Assembly (NCBI RefSeq): GCF_017876115.1
Contig: NZ_JAGINO010000014.1
Location: forward strand, 62,001 to 126,000
Source: Azospirillum picis
GTDB lineage: Bacteria; Pseudomonadota; Alphaproteobacteria; Azospirillales; Azospirillaceae
DNA length: 64,000 bases
Reading direction: 5' to 3'
The notes under the pieces were generated by a model. That model saw only the letters and a program-made list of their open reading frames with translations, did no database searches and had not been told where the DNA came from. Below are positions 1-10,426 of this stretch, in pieces. How positions within the stretch are numbered: the stretch's first letter is position 1; every line of letters starts with the position of its first letter. The position numbers and the translations under genes are program-made.

Positions 1-1659
1 GTTGAGCGCAAGCGTCTCGGTGAAACGGGCCAGCAGTTCGGGGGTGTCGACGTCGTAGAGGACGCCGGCATCCTCCATCGGCACCTCGCACAGCCGGTCG
101 ACATGGCGCCCCAGCAGCCGCTTGGCACCGGCGTCGCCGGACAGCGCCGCCATCTCGGTGAAGAAGGCGCGGTCCCACAGCACCGGGTTGCCCTGCTTGC
201 CGTCGATGACCGGCACGCAGATGGCGCGGCCCTCCAAGGGGTTGTAGGCGGCGATCAGACGGTCGATGACGGCCGACGCCACCCGCGGCATGTCGCCGAG
301 GCACACCACCACCGCGTCGGCCTCGCTCGGCACCGCCGCCAGACCGGCGCGCAGCGAGCTGCTCAGCCCGTCGGCGAAGGCTGGGTTGTGCACGAAGGTG
401 ACCGGACGGTCAGCGAGGGCCGCCGCGACGCTTTCCCCCTGGTGGCCGGTCACCACGATGACGCCCGCAGCCTGCGAGGCCAGCGCCGCATCGACGGCCC
501 GGGCGACCAGCGGCGCCCCCTGAACCGGGGCGAGCAGCTTGTTGGTCGGACCCATGCGGCTGGACCGGCCGGCGGCCAGCACGAGGGCGGTCACCCGCGG
601 AGCCCGCGGCGTCTCCGTGCCGATGCCGGCGCGGGGCAGGGGCCGGCTGGGGATCTCCGCCAGCAGGCCGCCCACCCCCATCCGCATCACCTCGGCCCGG
701 CCGGGCGGAATGCCGGCGGCGATCCGCTGCAGCACCCAGTCGAAGCCGTTGAGCTTCGGCGACCGGGCGCAGCCCGGCAGCCCGAGCACCGGCCTGCCGC
801 CGCAATGCGCCATCAGCAGCAGGTTGCCGGGATCGACGGGCATGCCGAAATGCTCGACCCGGCCGCCGGCGCGCTCGATGGCGGCCGGCAGCACGTCGCG
901 CCGGTCGGTGATGGCCGAGGCACCGGCGATCAGCAGCAGGTCGGCCAGCGGCATCCCGCCGATCATCGCGGCGATCATCTCGGCCAAGGCCGCCTCGTCA
1001 TGGTCGCAGCGCGCCTCGTGGACCAGGCTGCCCCCCAGCGCCTCCAGCCGGTCCCGCGTCACCCCGACCGTCTTGTCGAGCACGCTGTCCTTCACCCCGG
1101 GCAGCCGGGTCTGGATCAGGACCGCGGTCAGTGGCCGGTAGGGCAGGACGGCCAGCGGCGGCAAGCCGTCGGCGGCAAGGCGTTCGGCCCGCTCCACCGC
1201 GGTGAGCGGGGCGGCGAAGGGAATGATCTTGACGGTGGCCAGCATCTGCCCCGGCTCGACGGGGGCGAGGTCGGGCAGGGTGGCGATGGTGACGCTCTCG
1301 TCGATGGCGTTGATGGCGTCGATCCGCGCCGCATCGAGCCTGAGCAGTCCGCGTGCCGACGCGAACAGGTTGACGCGCCCGGTGAAGGGGGCGGCCACCT
1401 GCACCGCATCACCGGCGGTTGCCACGGCGATGCGGGCGGCGGCGGCATCCTCTGCGAGGTCGCCGCCGTCCAGCTTGGCGGCGGTCACCTCCGTCAGCCC
1501 CGCGGCTTCCAGGGCAAGGATGTCCTCGGCGGCCAGCCGGCGGCCCTTCTTGAAGGCCAGTCCACCCAGACGCAGGGAATGCGCAAGGATGGCGCCTTCG
1601 GCGTCGGACAGGGGAAGCGGGCCGAAATGCATGGGTGGCGCGGGCTCCGGTGACGCCAT
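1..1659 (-). CDS. Molybdopterin-binding / NTP-transferase fusion (MoeA-like + MobA-like), 3' end cut by window
   Basis: The protein probably finishes or tailors the molybdenum cofactor for the CO-dehydrogenase-like enzyme of this operon. At least 553 codons are open from the ATG at 1659 to the window edge. The N-terminal half looks like a molybdopterin-binding domain, with GASAITDRRDVLP about residues 225-240. The C-terminal part is a nucleotidyltransferase that starts with VTALVLAAGRSSRMGPTNK and ends with the family-typical VLYDVDTPELL just before the edge, so only a few residues are missing. It is the last visible gene of the cox operon, 111 bp after an XdhC gene. Proteins of this fused kind are known beside molybdenum hydroxylases and may cytidylate the cofactor; the exact nucleotide is not visible here. 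Confidence 0.8.
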   Translation of the reverse strand, partial: MASPEPAPPMHFGPLPLSDAEGAILAHSLRLGGLAFKKGRRLAAEDILALEAAGLTEVTAAKLDGGDLAEDAAAARIAVATAGDAVQVAAPFTGRVNLFASARGLLRLDAARIDAINAIDESVTIATLPDLAPVEPGQMLATVKIIPFAAPLTAVERAERLAADGLPPLAVLPYRPLTAVLIQTRLPGVKDSVLDKTVGVTRDRLEALGGSLVHEARCDHDEAALAEMIAAMIGGMPLADLLLIAGASAITDRRDVLPAAIERAGGRVEHFGMPVDPGNLLLMAHCGGRPVLGLPGCARSPKLNGFDWVLQRIAAGIPPGRAEVMRMGVGGLLAEIPSRPLPRAGIGTETPRAPRVTALVLAAGRSSRMGPTNKLLAPVQGAPLVARAVDAALASQAAGVIVVTGHQGESVAAALADRPVTFVHNPAFADGLSSSLRAGLAAVPSEADAVVVCLGDMPRVASAVIDRLIAAYNPLEGRAICVPVIDGKQGNPVLWDRAFFTEMAALSGDAGAKRLLGRHVDRLCEVPMEDAGVLYDVDTPELLARFTETLALN

Positions 1660-1770
1660 CCCTTCGTCTTTGCGTACCGGACGGAGGGGAGCGGCGCGGT
1701 GGTTCGGTGCGACGCTATATGGCGCGCACCACCCCCTGCGGCAACGCATGCCCGATCCGGCATCCCCGCT

Positions 1771-2487
1771 TCAGCAGGGATGGTTCTCTCCCCGGCGCAC
1801 GCAGGTGATCTGCGCCATGATCGAGATGGCGATCTCGGCGGGGGTGACGGCACCGATCGACAGGCCCACCGGGCCGCGGATGTGCTGCACCTCGGCTTCG
1901 CTCAGGCCTTCGTCGCGCAGGCGGTCGAGACGGAGCGCATGGGTGCGCTTGCTGCCGAGAGCGCCGACATAGAAGGCGGGAGACCGCAGGGCTGCGATCA
2001 GCGCCGGGTCGTCCAGCTTCGGGTCGTGGGTCAGGGTGACCACCGCCGTGCGGACATCGGGCTTCAGTTCGGCCAGTGCCTCGTCCGGCCAGGCATGGTT
2101 CAGCTTGATGCCGGGAAAACGGGCCTCGGTGGCGAAGGCGCTGCGTGGATCGATCACCGTCACGTCGTAGCCGGCGAGCACGGCCAGGGGGGCGAGCGCC
2201 TGGGCGATGTGGACCGCACCGACAAGCAGCAGCCGCATCGCCGGATTGTGGACATGCACGAACAGGCGGAAGCCGTCCTCGTCCTGCGGGTCGGTCAGCA
2301 GGCCGGACCGGTCCTGCCGGATGCGCCGCCGCACCTCGTCGAGCAGGTCGGCTTCCAGGCCGAAGCCGCCATGGGCCGTATCCTCGTAGACCAGGGTCTG
2401 CAGACCGGTGTTGAGGTCGGTCACCAGGGCAACCGGCATCGCCGCGGCCTTTGCCGCCAGCAGGCGGTCCAGAATCTCGCGTTTCAT
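1771..2487 (-). CDS. XdhC/CoxI family maturation protein (Rossmann domain)
   Basis: 238 residues. XdhC-family proteins bind molybdenum cofactor and help sulfurate and insert it into molybdenum hydroxylases. The C-terminal Rossmann-like fold is clear: RLLLVGAVHIAQALAP near residues 85-100, DVTVIDPRSAFAT after it, and VGALGSKRTHALRL near residue 180. The ATG at 2487 was chosen because it overlaps the stop of the upstream gene (ATGA), which implies translational coupling; a longer reading upstream is only the shadow of that gene. It works with the short XdhC protein encoded just before it: together they cover the two halves that form one protein in E. coli-type XdhC. Confidence 0.85.
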   Translation of the reverse strand: MKREILDRLLAAKAAAMPVALVTDLNTGLQTLVYEDTAHGGFGLEADLLDEVRRRIRQDRSGLLTDPQDEDGFRLFVHVHNPAMRLLLVGAVHIAQALAPLAVLAGYDVTVIDPRSAFATEARFPGIKLNHAWPDEALAELKPDVRTAVVTLTHDPKLDDPALIAALRSPAFYVGALGSKRTHALRLDRLRDEGLSEAEVQHIRGPVGLSIGAVTPAEIAISIMAQITCVRRGENHPC

Positions 2488-2813
2488 TCCACGGCCTCGA
2501 CATAGACCTGTACCTGCCCGCCGCAGGCCAGCCCGACTTCCCAGGCCATCTCGTTGGTAACGCCGAAGGACAGGAGGCGCGCCTCGCCGTCCTCCATCGT
2601 CTTGGCCGCCTCGTGCGCCACGGCGCCCTCGATGCAGCCGCCGGAGACCGAGCCGGCCATCGCGCCGTCGGCGTCGATGGCCATCTGGCTGCCGACCGGC
2701 CGCGGCGACGAGCCCCAGGTCGACACCACGGTCGCCAGGGCCACCCTGCGGCCGGCTGCGCGCCATGCGGCCGCCTGTTCCACGATGTTGTCCGCCATCA
2801 GGGTGTCGTTCAT
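2484..2813 (-). CDS. Short XdhC/CoxF-type protein (N-terminal XdhC domain)
   Basis: 109 residues, corresponding to the N-terminal XdhC_CoxI domain alone. Diagnostic stretches are ALATVVSTWGSSPRPVGSQM and SGSVSGGCIEGAVAHEA-like glycine/cysteine motifs (GSVSGGCIEG around residue 55). The start at 2813 overlaps the coxE stop (ATGA), and its stop overlaps the start of the next gene, so coxE and both XdhC genes are coupled. The split into two short XdhC proteins is common in cox clusters and is not evidence of breakage. Likely role: cofactor handling for CoxL. Confidence 0.85.
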   Translation of the reverse strand: MNDTLMADNIVEQAAAWRAAGRRVALATVVSTWGSSPRPVGSQMAIDADGAMAGSVSGGCIEGAVAHEAAKTMEDGEARLLSFGVTNEMAWEVGLACGGQVQVYVEAVE

Positions 2814-4027
2814 CCCGCCGCCTCCTTCAACCAGCGGCGCATAGCCGGAGCACGACGCGGACCGTCGGCCGACAGGGCGCCGGCCAGATCCGCGAGGCTG
2901 TTCAGGCTGTGGGCCGCACGAAAATCGTCCACATGCGGCAGCAGCGCCCGGATCCCCGAAGACCTCGGTGCGAAGCCTTCCCAGCGCAACAAAGGATTCA
3001 GCCAGACGAGCCGCCGACAGCTTTTGTGCAGCCGTTCGGCCTCGTCCGCAAGCCCTTCCCCTGCATCCCTGTCCAGCCCGTCGGTAATGAGGAGGACCAC
3101 CGCCCCCTGGCCCAGAACCCGGCGCGCCCAATGGCGGTTAAAGGCATGCAGCGCCGTGCCGATGCGGGTGCCGCCCGACCAGTCGGCGACCGCTCCCGAC
3201 ACCGCATCCAGCGCCACGTCTACGTCCTTATGTCGCAGGTGGCGGGTGATGTTGGTCAGCCGCGTGCCGAACACGAAGCTGTGGACGCGGTCGCGGTCGT
3301 TGGTCACCGCGTGCATGAAATGCAGCAGCATCCTCGAATAGCGGGTCATCGATCCGGAGATGTCGCACAGCACCACCAGCGGCGGCGGCCGGGTGCGCCG
3401 CCGCTTGCGCGCCAGCGCCGCGAGGTCGCCGCCGGAGCGCGGCATGCGCCGCAGGGTGGCGCGCGGGTCGACACGCGGGCCGGCCGGGTCGGGACGGAAG
3501 CGGCGCGTGGTGACCTCCGCCAGCGGCAGGGCGAGGCGGGTCAGCAGGCGCCTCGCCTGCGTCATCTCCTCCCCCGTCATCTTCTCGAAATCCTTGTCCT
3601 GCAGCCGTTCGGCGGCGGAGACGGTGAAGGAGGCATCGAGGTCGATCTGGGTCTTCTCCGGCTCCTCCTGCCCGGTGTCGGCGCCATGCAGCGCCTCGGC
3701 CAGACGCTGCGCCATCTCGGGCCGGTCGGGCGGCGCGTCGGTCCTGACCTTGGGCAGCATCAGCGACATCATCCGCTTCAGGATGTCGGGGTTGCGCCAG
3801 AAGACGTGGAATGCCTGGTCGAACAGCTCGCTCTGGTCGCGGCGGTTCACGAAGACGGCGTGCAGCGCCCAGTAGAAGTCGGTGCGGCTGGCAAGCCCCA
3901 CCGCCTCCACCGCCTCCACCGCCTGCAGGACTTTTCCCGGCCCGACCGGCAGGCCGGCGGCGCGCAGCGCCCGGGCGAAATGCATGAGGTTGAGGGTAAG
4001 GCGCCCGGCCGGAACGGCGTCGGTCAT
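2810..4027 (-). CDS. coxE: CoxE, VWA-domain maturation protein
   Basis: 405 residues. CoxE partners the AAA+ ATPase CoxD in assembling the active site of CO dehydrogenase-type enzymes in the cytoplasm. The C-terminal half is a von Willebrand A domain with the metal-ion site DISGSM at residues 222-227, followed by a threonine-containing GGTRIG and LLITDGLDRD. The N-terminal half (LNLMHFARALRAAGLPVGPG, then charged helices) is typical of the family. The gene starts 7 bp after coxD and its stop overlaps the next start, so the whole group is one operon. Same architecture as NorD elsewhere in this window, but a separate family. Confidence 0.92.
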   Translation of the reverse strand: MTDAVPAGRLTLNLMHFARALRAAGLPVGPGKVLQAVEAVEAVGLASRTDFYWALHAVFVNRRDQSELFDQAFHVFWRNPDILKRMMSLMLPKVRTDAPPDRPEMAQRLAEALHGADTGQEEPEKTQIDLDASFTVSAAERLQDKDFEKMTGEEMTQARRLLTRLALPLAEVTTRRFRPDPAGPRVDPRATLRRMPRSGGDLAALARKRRRTRPPPLVVLCDISGSMTRYSRMLLHFMHAVTNDRDRVHSFVFGTRLTNITRHLRHKDVDVALDAVSGAVADWSGGTRIGTALHAFNRHWARRVLGQGAVVLLITDGLDRDAGEGLADEAERLHKSCRRLVWLNPLLRWEGFAPRSSGIRALLPHVDDFRAAHSLNSLADLAGALSADGPRRAPAMRRWLKEAAG

Positions 4028-4034
4028 CGCCCGG

Positions 4035-4973
4035 TCACCGCGCCGTGGTGGCGGCCAGTTCGGTCTTGACCTGGGTCAGGATGCGCGCCGCCTCGCTGCC
4101 CTGGATGCGGGCGATGTCGTCCTGGTACTTCAGCAGCGTGCCCAGCGTGTCGTTGATGACTGACGGCTCCAGTTCGAGCTGGTCCAGTTCGACCAGCGCC
4201 TGCGCCCAGTCCAGCGTCTCGGCGACGCCGGGCGCCTTGTAGAGGTCCATGCCGCGCAGGCTCTGCACGAAGCCCACCACCTGGGCGGCCAGTCGGGCAT
4301 CGGCCTGCGGCGCCTTGACCGCGACGATCTCGCGCTCCCGCGCCGCCGAGGGATAGTCGACCCAATGGTAGAAGCAGCGCCGTTTCAGGGCGTCGTGGAT
4401 CTCGCGCGTGCGGTTGGAGGTGAGGATGACGACCGGCGGTTCCGGTGCATGGACGGTGCCGAATTCGGGGATGGAAACCTGGTAGTCGGACAGGATCTCC
4501 AGCAGGTAGGCTTCGAAGGGCTCGTCGGTACGGTCGAGCTCGTCGATCAGCAGCACCGGCGGCCCGGCAGGGTCGGGCTCCAGCGCCTGCAGCAGCGGGC
4601 GCTTGACCAGGAAGCGTTCGGAAAACAGGTCGGCGGCCAGCGTGTCGCGGTCCTGCCCGCCGCCCTCCCGACTTCCGGTCGCTTCCACCAGCCGGATTTC
4701 CATCATCTGGCGGGCATAGTTCCACTCATAAACGGCGGAGGAGGCGTCCAGCCCCTCATAGCATTGCAGCCGCAGCAGCCTGCGGCCGAGAGTCTCCGAC
4801 AGGACCTTGGCGATTTCGGTCTTGCCGACCCCAGCCTCGCCTTCCAGGAACAGGGGGCGCTTGAGCTTCAGCGCCAGGAACAGCGCGGTCGCCAGCGAGC
4901 GGTCCGCGACGTAATTGCCGCGGGTGAGAAGCGCCAGCGCTTCATCGACGGAGGCGGGGAGGGGAATGGTCAT
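4035..4973 (-). CDS. coxD: CoxD, MoxR-type AAA+ ATPase
   Basis: 312 residues. It is an AAA+ chaperone that in Oligotropha is needed to build the [CuSMoO2] centre of CO dehydrogenase. Walker A is GEAGVGKT at residues 45-52, Walker B LLIDELDR at 141-148, and sensor 1 is VVILTSNRTREIHDALKRRC. The start MTIPLPASVDEALALL at 4973 is preferred to upstream in-frame starts because family members begin here; the extra N-terminal residues are Pro/Gly-rich. It is the first gene after the inverted repeat that separates it from coxM, so its dose relative to the structural genes may be set there. Confidence 0.9.
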   Translation of the reverse strand: MTIPLPASVDEALALLTRGNYVADRSLATALFLALKLKRPLFLEGEAGVGKTEIAKVLSETLGRRLLRLQCYEGLDASSAVYEWNYARQMMEIRLVEATGSREGGGQDRDTLAADLFSERFLVKRPLLQALEPDPAGPPVLLIDELDRTDEPFEAYLLEILSDYQVSIPEFGTVHAPEPPVVILTSNRTREIHDALKRRCFYHWVDYPSAAREREIVAVKAPQADARLAAQVVGFVQSLRGMDLYKAPGVAETLDWAQALVELDQLELEPSVINDTLGTLLKYQDDIARIQGSEAARILTQVKTELAATTAR

Positions 4974-5301
4974 CAAGTACCTTGAGGGTGGATGAGACAC
5001 GCCTCCCCCAGCGGCGTGACCTGAGGCACACAGCAAGACATCGATAAGTCACCGGAATGGGAGGATTTCCTTGCCGGCTCCACACAGGGTCATCTCCGTG
5101 CAGCCAAATTGCCCTGGCTTCGGCGAACTCCCCCTCCTAACCTCCCCCGCTTTGCGGGAGAGGTTAGGAGGGGGCAATTTCACTGCCTAGGCACCTTCGG
5201 AAAGGTGGCCGGGACAACCCTTCATCCAGTGAGTTACGCAACGTCGAAATATGGGCACCAGGTGGCGGGATGGGGGAGGGAGATCACGTCGGGCAACCTT
5301 A
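4974..5301. other. Gap between coxM and coxD
   Basis: 328 bp without a credible gene on either strand. Its only strong structure is the inverted repeat at 5106-5180. No clear sigma-70 promoter was seen on the minus strand just before coxD. Confidence 0.6.
5106..5180. repeat. Large imperfect inverted repeat (REP-like or attenuator)
   Basis: Arms 5130-5150 and 5154-5174 pair over 21 bp with one mismatch around a 3-base loop. Outside them, AAATTGCC at 5106-5113 pairs with GGCAATTT at 5173-5180 after a 16-base unpaired stretch on the left. No T-run follows on either strand, so it is not a classic intrinsic terminator. It sits in the coxM-coxD gap and may stabilise the upstream mRNA or reduce read-through. 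C-rich pyrimidine/purine arms of this kind are also seen as dispersed intergenic repeats in alphaproteobacteria. Confidence 0.7.
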
Positions 5302-6093
5302 TCACCCGGCAGCGGCAACGGCACGTTTGGCCATTACGGTGACGAGATGCGCGCGGTACTCGGCGCTGGCGTGGATATCCGCGTTCAACCCGTCGGCCTC
5401 CACCGACAGGCCGTTCAGCGCGTCGGCGCGGAAGTCGGCGGCGAGCGCGCTCTCGAACGCCTCGGCGCGGAAGACCGAGCCGGCGGCGCCGGTCACCGCC
5501 ACCCGCACCTCGCCGCCGAACCTCGCGACGAAGACGCCGACGATGGCATAGCGGCTGGCCGGGTTGCGGAACTTGGCGTAGGCCGCCTTGTCCGGACGGG
5601 CGAAGCGCACCGACTTGATGATCTCGCCCGGCTCCAGAGCCGTCTCGAACATGCCGGTGAAGAAGTCGTCGCCGGCGATGGTCCGGCGGTCGGTGGTCAC
5701 CGCCGCCTTCAGCGCCACCACCGCCGACGGATAGTCGGCCGACGGATCCGCGTTGGCGATGGAGCCGCCGAGCGTGCCCATGTTGCGGACCTGGCGGTCG
5801 CCGATGCCCTCGGCCAGGCTGGCCAGCGCCGGGATCACCCGCTTCACCAGATCGGAATGGGCGACTTCGGCGTGGCGGGCAAAGGCGCCGATCTCCAGCC
5901 CGCCGTCCGCCTCGCGGATCCCCTTCAGCTCCGCGATGCCGCCGAGGTCGATCAGGTCCGAGGGCTGGGCCAGCCGCTGCTTCAGCGTCGGCAGCAGGGT
6001 CTGGCCGCCGCCGAGCAGCTTGGCCTCCTCCGCCTGGATGGCGGCGGCCGCATCGGCCAGGGATTTGGGCCGTTGGTACGTGAACGCGTACAT
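5302..6093 (-). CDS. coxM: CO dehydrogenase-type FAD subunit (CoxM)
   Basis: 263 residues. This medium subunit carries FAD and passes electrons from the iron-sulfur subunit to the respiratory chain. The two FAD-binding signatures are present: GGGQTLLP at residues 28-35 and TLGGSIANADP at 107-117. The C-terminal CODH_C-like region (AYAKFRNPASRYAIVGVFVA) is complete. It lies 27 bp after coxL. The gene order S-L-M, rather than M-S-L, is the one associated with form II enzymes. Confidence 0.92.
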   Translation of the reverse strand: MYAFTYQRPKSLADAAAAIQAEEAKLLGGGQTLLPTLKQRLAQPSDLIDLGGIAELKGIREADGGLEIGAFARHAEVAHSDLVKRVIPALASLAEGIGDRQVRNMGTLGGSIANADPSADYPSAVVALKAAVTTDRRTIAGDDFFTGMFETALEPGEIIKSVRFARPDKAAYAKFRNPASRYAIVGVFVARFGGEVRVAVTGAAGSVFRAEAFESALAADFRADALNGLSVEADGLNADIHASAEYRAHLVTVMAKRAVAAAG

Positions 6094-6120
6094 GTTCTGC
6101 CTCCTTCTTGGTCCGCCGCC

Positions 6121-8511
<2,391 letters not shown>

Positions 8512-8579
8512 CTCGTGTTTCCTCCCACAGGAACGCAGACGATGAGGGAATGCCTGTTCTTCTTCGAGGCAGCGCGGCG

Positions 8580-9080
<501 letters not shown>

Positions 9081-9438
9081 CGAATTACCTCCCGCTGGCT
9101 TAAGTCTGGCTTGCAGTCGCTTGGCGTGCAGTTGGGACTTTTCACTGTCGTCGACGCGCCGGGAGCAGGGGCCGGATGGTGTCCGCTTCGGTCGGCGGTC
9201 TTGTGCCACAAGGATAGGGGGCCTTCGCCCGCCGAGGTCAAGGAGCTCCTGCATTCCTTGGCCGAAAGAATGGTATCTCAACGGTCATCATATCGGATTG
9301 TACGTACTGGCGCGCAATTTTGTGGCGCGTTACAGTCGGTTGCGGCAGCCCGCGCACCTTGGGCCTTTGACGCCGCCATACGAACAACGCCGCCGGGCAA
9401 CCGCCCGAACGCGGCAATGATGATGGGGAGAGCCAGCA
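9081..9438. other. Divergent control region between coxS and the TAXI-TRAP operon
   Basis: 358 bp shared by two divergent operons. A small dyad, CATTC-N11-GAATG, lies at 9252-9272; it has T-N11-A geometry as in LysR-type sites, but no regulator gene is adjacent. I found no convincing sigma-70 or -24/-12 promoter on either strand. A ribosome site GGGGAG precedes the plus-strand gene. Confidence 0.4.
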
Positions 9439-10401
9439 ATGAATCGCCAAACGATGAAACGTCATGCCCTGGTCCTGTGCACGGCCGTCGGGCTGGGTCT
9501 GGCCACCCTGCCGGCCAAGGCGGAGACCTTCATCACGGTGCTGACCGGCGGCACCAGCGGCGTCTACTACCCGCTGGGCGTCGCACTCTCCAACGTATAC
9601 GGCAAGGCGCTGCCGGGGGCGAAGGTGACGGCGCAGGCGACCAAGGCGTCGGTGGAGAACCTGAACCTGCTCCAGGCCGGGCGGGGCGAGATCGGCTTCA
9701 CGCTGGGCGATTCGCTGAGCGACGCCTGGAAGGGCAACGAGGAGGTCGGCTTCAAGCAGAAGCTCGAGAAGCTGCGCACCATCGCCGCCATCTACCCCAA
9801 CTACATCCAGGTGGTCGCCAGCAAGGACTCCGGCATCAAGACGCTGGCCGACCTGAAAGGCAAGCGGGTGTCGGTCGGCGCGCCGAAGTCGGGGACGGAA
9901 CTGAACGCCCGCGCCATCTTCGGCGCCGCCGGACTGACCTACAAGGACTTCGCCAAGACCGAATACCTGCCCTTCGGCGAATCGGTCGACCTGATCAAGA
10001 ACCGCCAGCTCGACGCGACGCTGATCTCCGCCGGGCTGGGCGTGGCGGCGATCAAGGACCTGTCCGCCTCGCAGGAGGTGACGGTGGTCAGCATCCCGGC
10101 CGATCTCGTGCAGAAGGTCGGCGACGCCGCCTACATCGCCGAGACGATCCCCGCCGGCACCTATCCGGGCCAGGCCGAGGCGGTGCCGACCGCGGCCGTA
10201 CGCAACCTGCTGGTCAGCCATTCCGGCGTTTCGGACGACGCCGCCTACGCCATGACCAAAACGCTGTTCGAGAATCTCGACGCGCTGGCCGCCGCCCATG
10301 TCGCTGCCAAGCAGATCAAGCTCGACAAGACCGCCACCCAGTCGCCGGTGCCGCTGCATCCCGGCGCGATCAAGTACTACAAGGAAAAGGGCCTGATGTG
10401 A
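9439..10401 (+). CDS. TAXI-family TRAP transporter, periplasmic solute-binding protein
   Basis: 320 residues. It captures a small organic anion in the periplasm for the fused TRAP permease encoded next. A Sec signal peptide (HALVLCTAVGLGLATLPAKA, cleavage after AKA) is followed by the TAXI signature region FITVLTGGTSGVYYPLG. Family motifs continue with IQVVASKDSGIKTLADLKGK and SVGAPKSGTELNAR. The gene is 25 bp upstream of the permease. The ligand is not evident; TAXI proteins commonly bind glutamate, 2-oxoacids or other dicarboxylates. Placement divergent from a molybdenum hydroxylase allows, but does not prove, a shared substrate. Confidence 0.92.
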   Translation: MNRQTMKRHALVLCTAVGLGLATLPAKAETFITVLTGGTSGVYYPLGVALSNVYGKALPGAKVTAQATKASVENLNLLQAGRGEIGFTLGDSLSDAWKGNEEVGFKQKLEKLRTIAAIYPNYIQVVASKDSGIKTLADLKGKRVSVGAPKSGTELNARAIFGAAGLTYKDFAKTEYLPFGESVDLIKNRQLDATLISAGLGVAAIKDLSASQEVTVVSIPADLVQKVGDAAYIAETIPAGTYPGQAEAVPTAAVRNLLVSHSGVSDDAAYAMTKTLFENLDALAAAHVAAKQIKLDKTATQSPVPLHPGAIKYYKEKGLM

Positions 10402-10426
10402 TCGACAGACGGGCGGAGAAGCCGCA

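Noticed and set aside
103..1653. Long plus-strand frame of 516 codons
   Set aside because: It is the complement of the MoeA/MobA-like fusion; its product is Arg/Gly/His-rich without any family motif.
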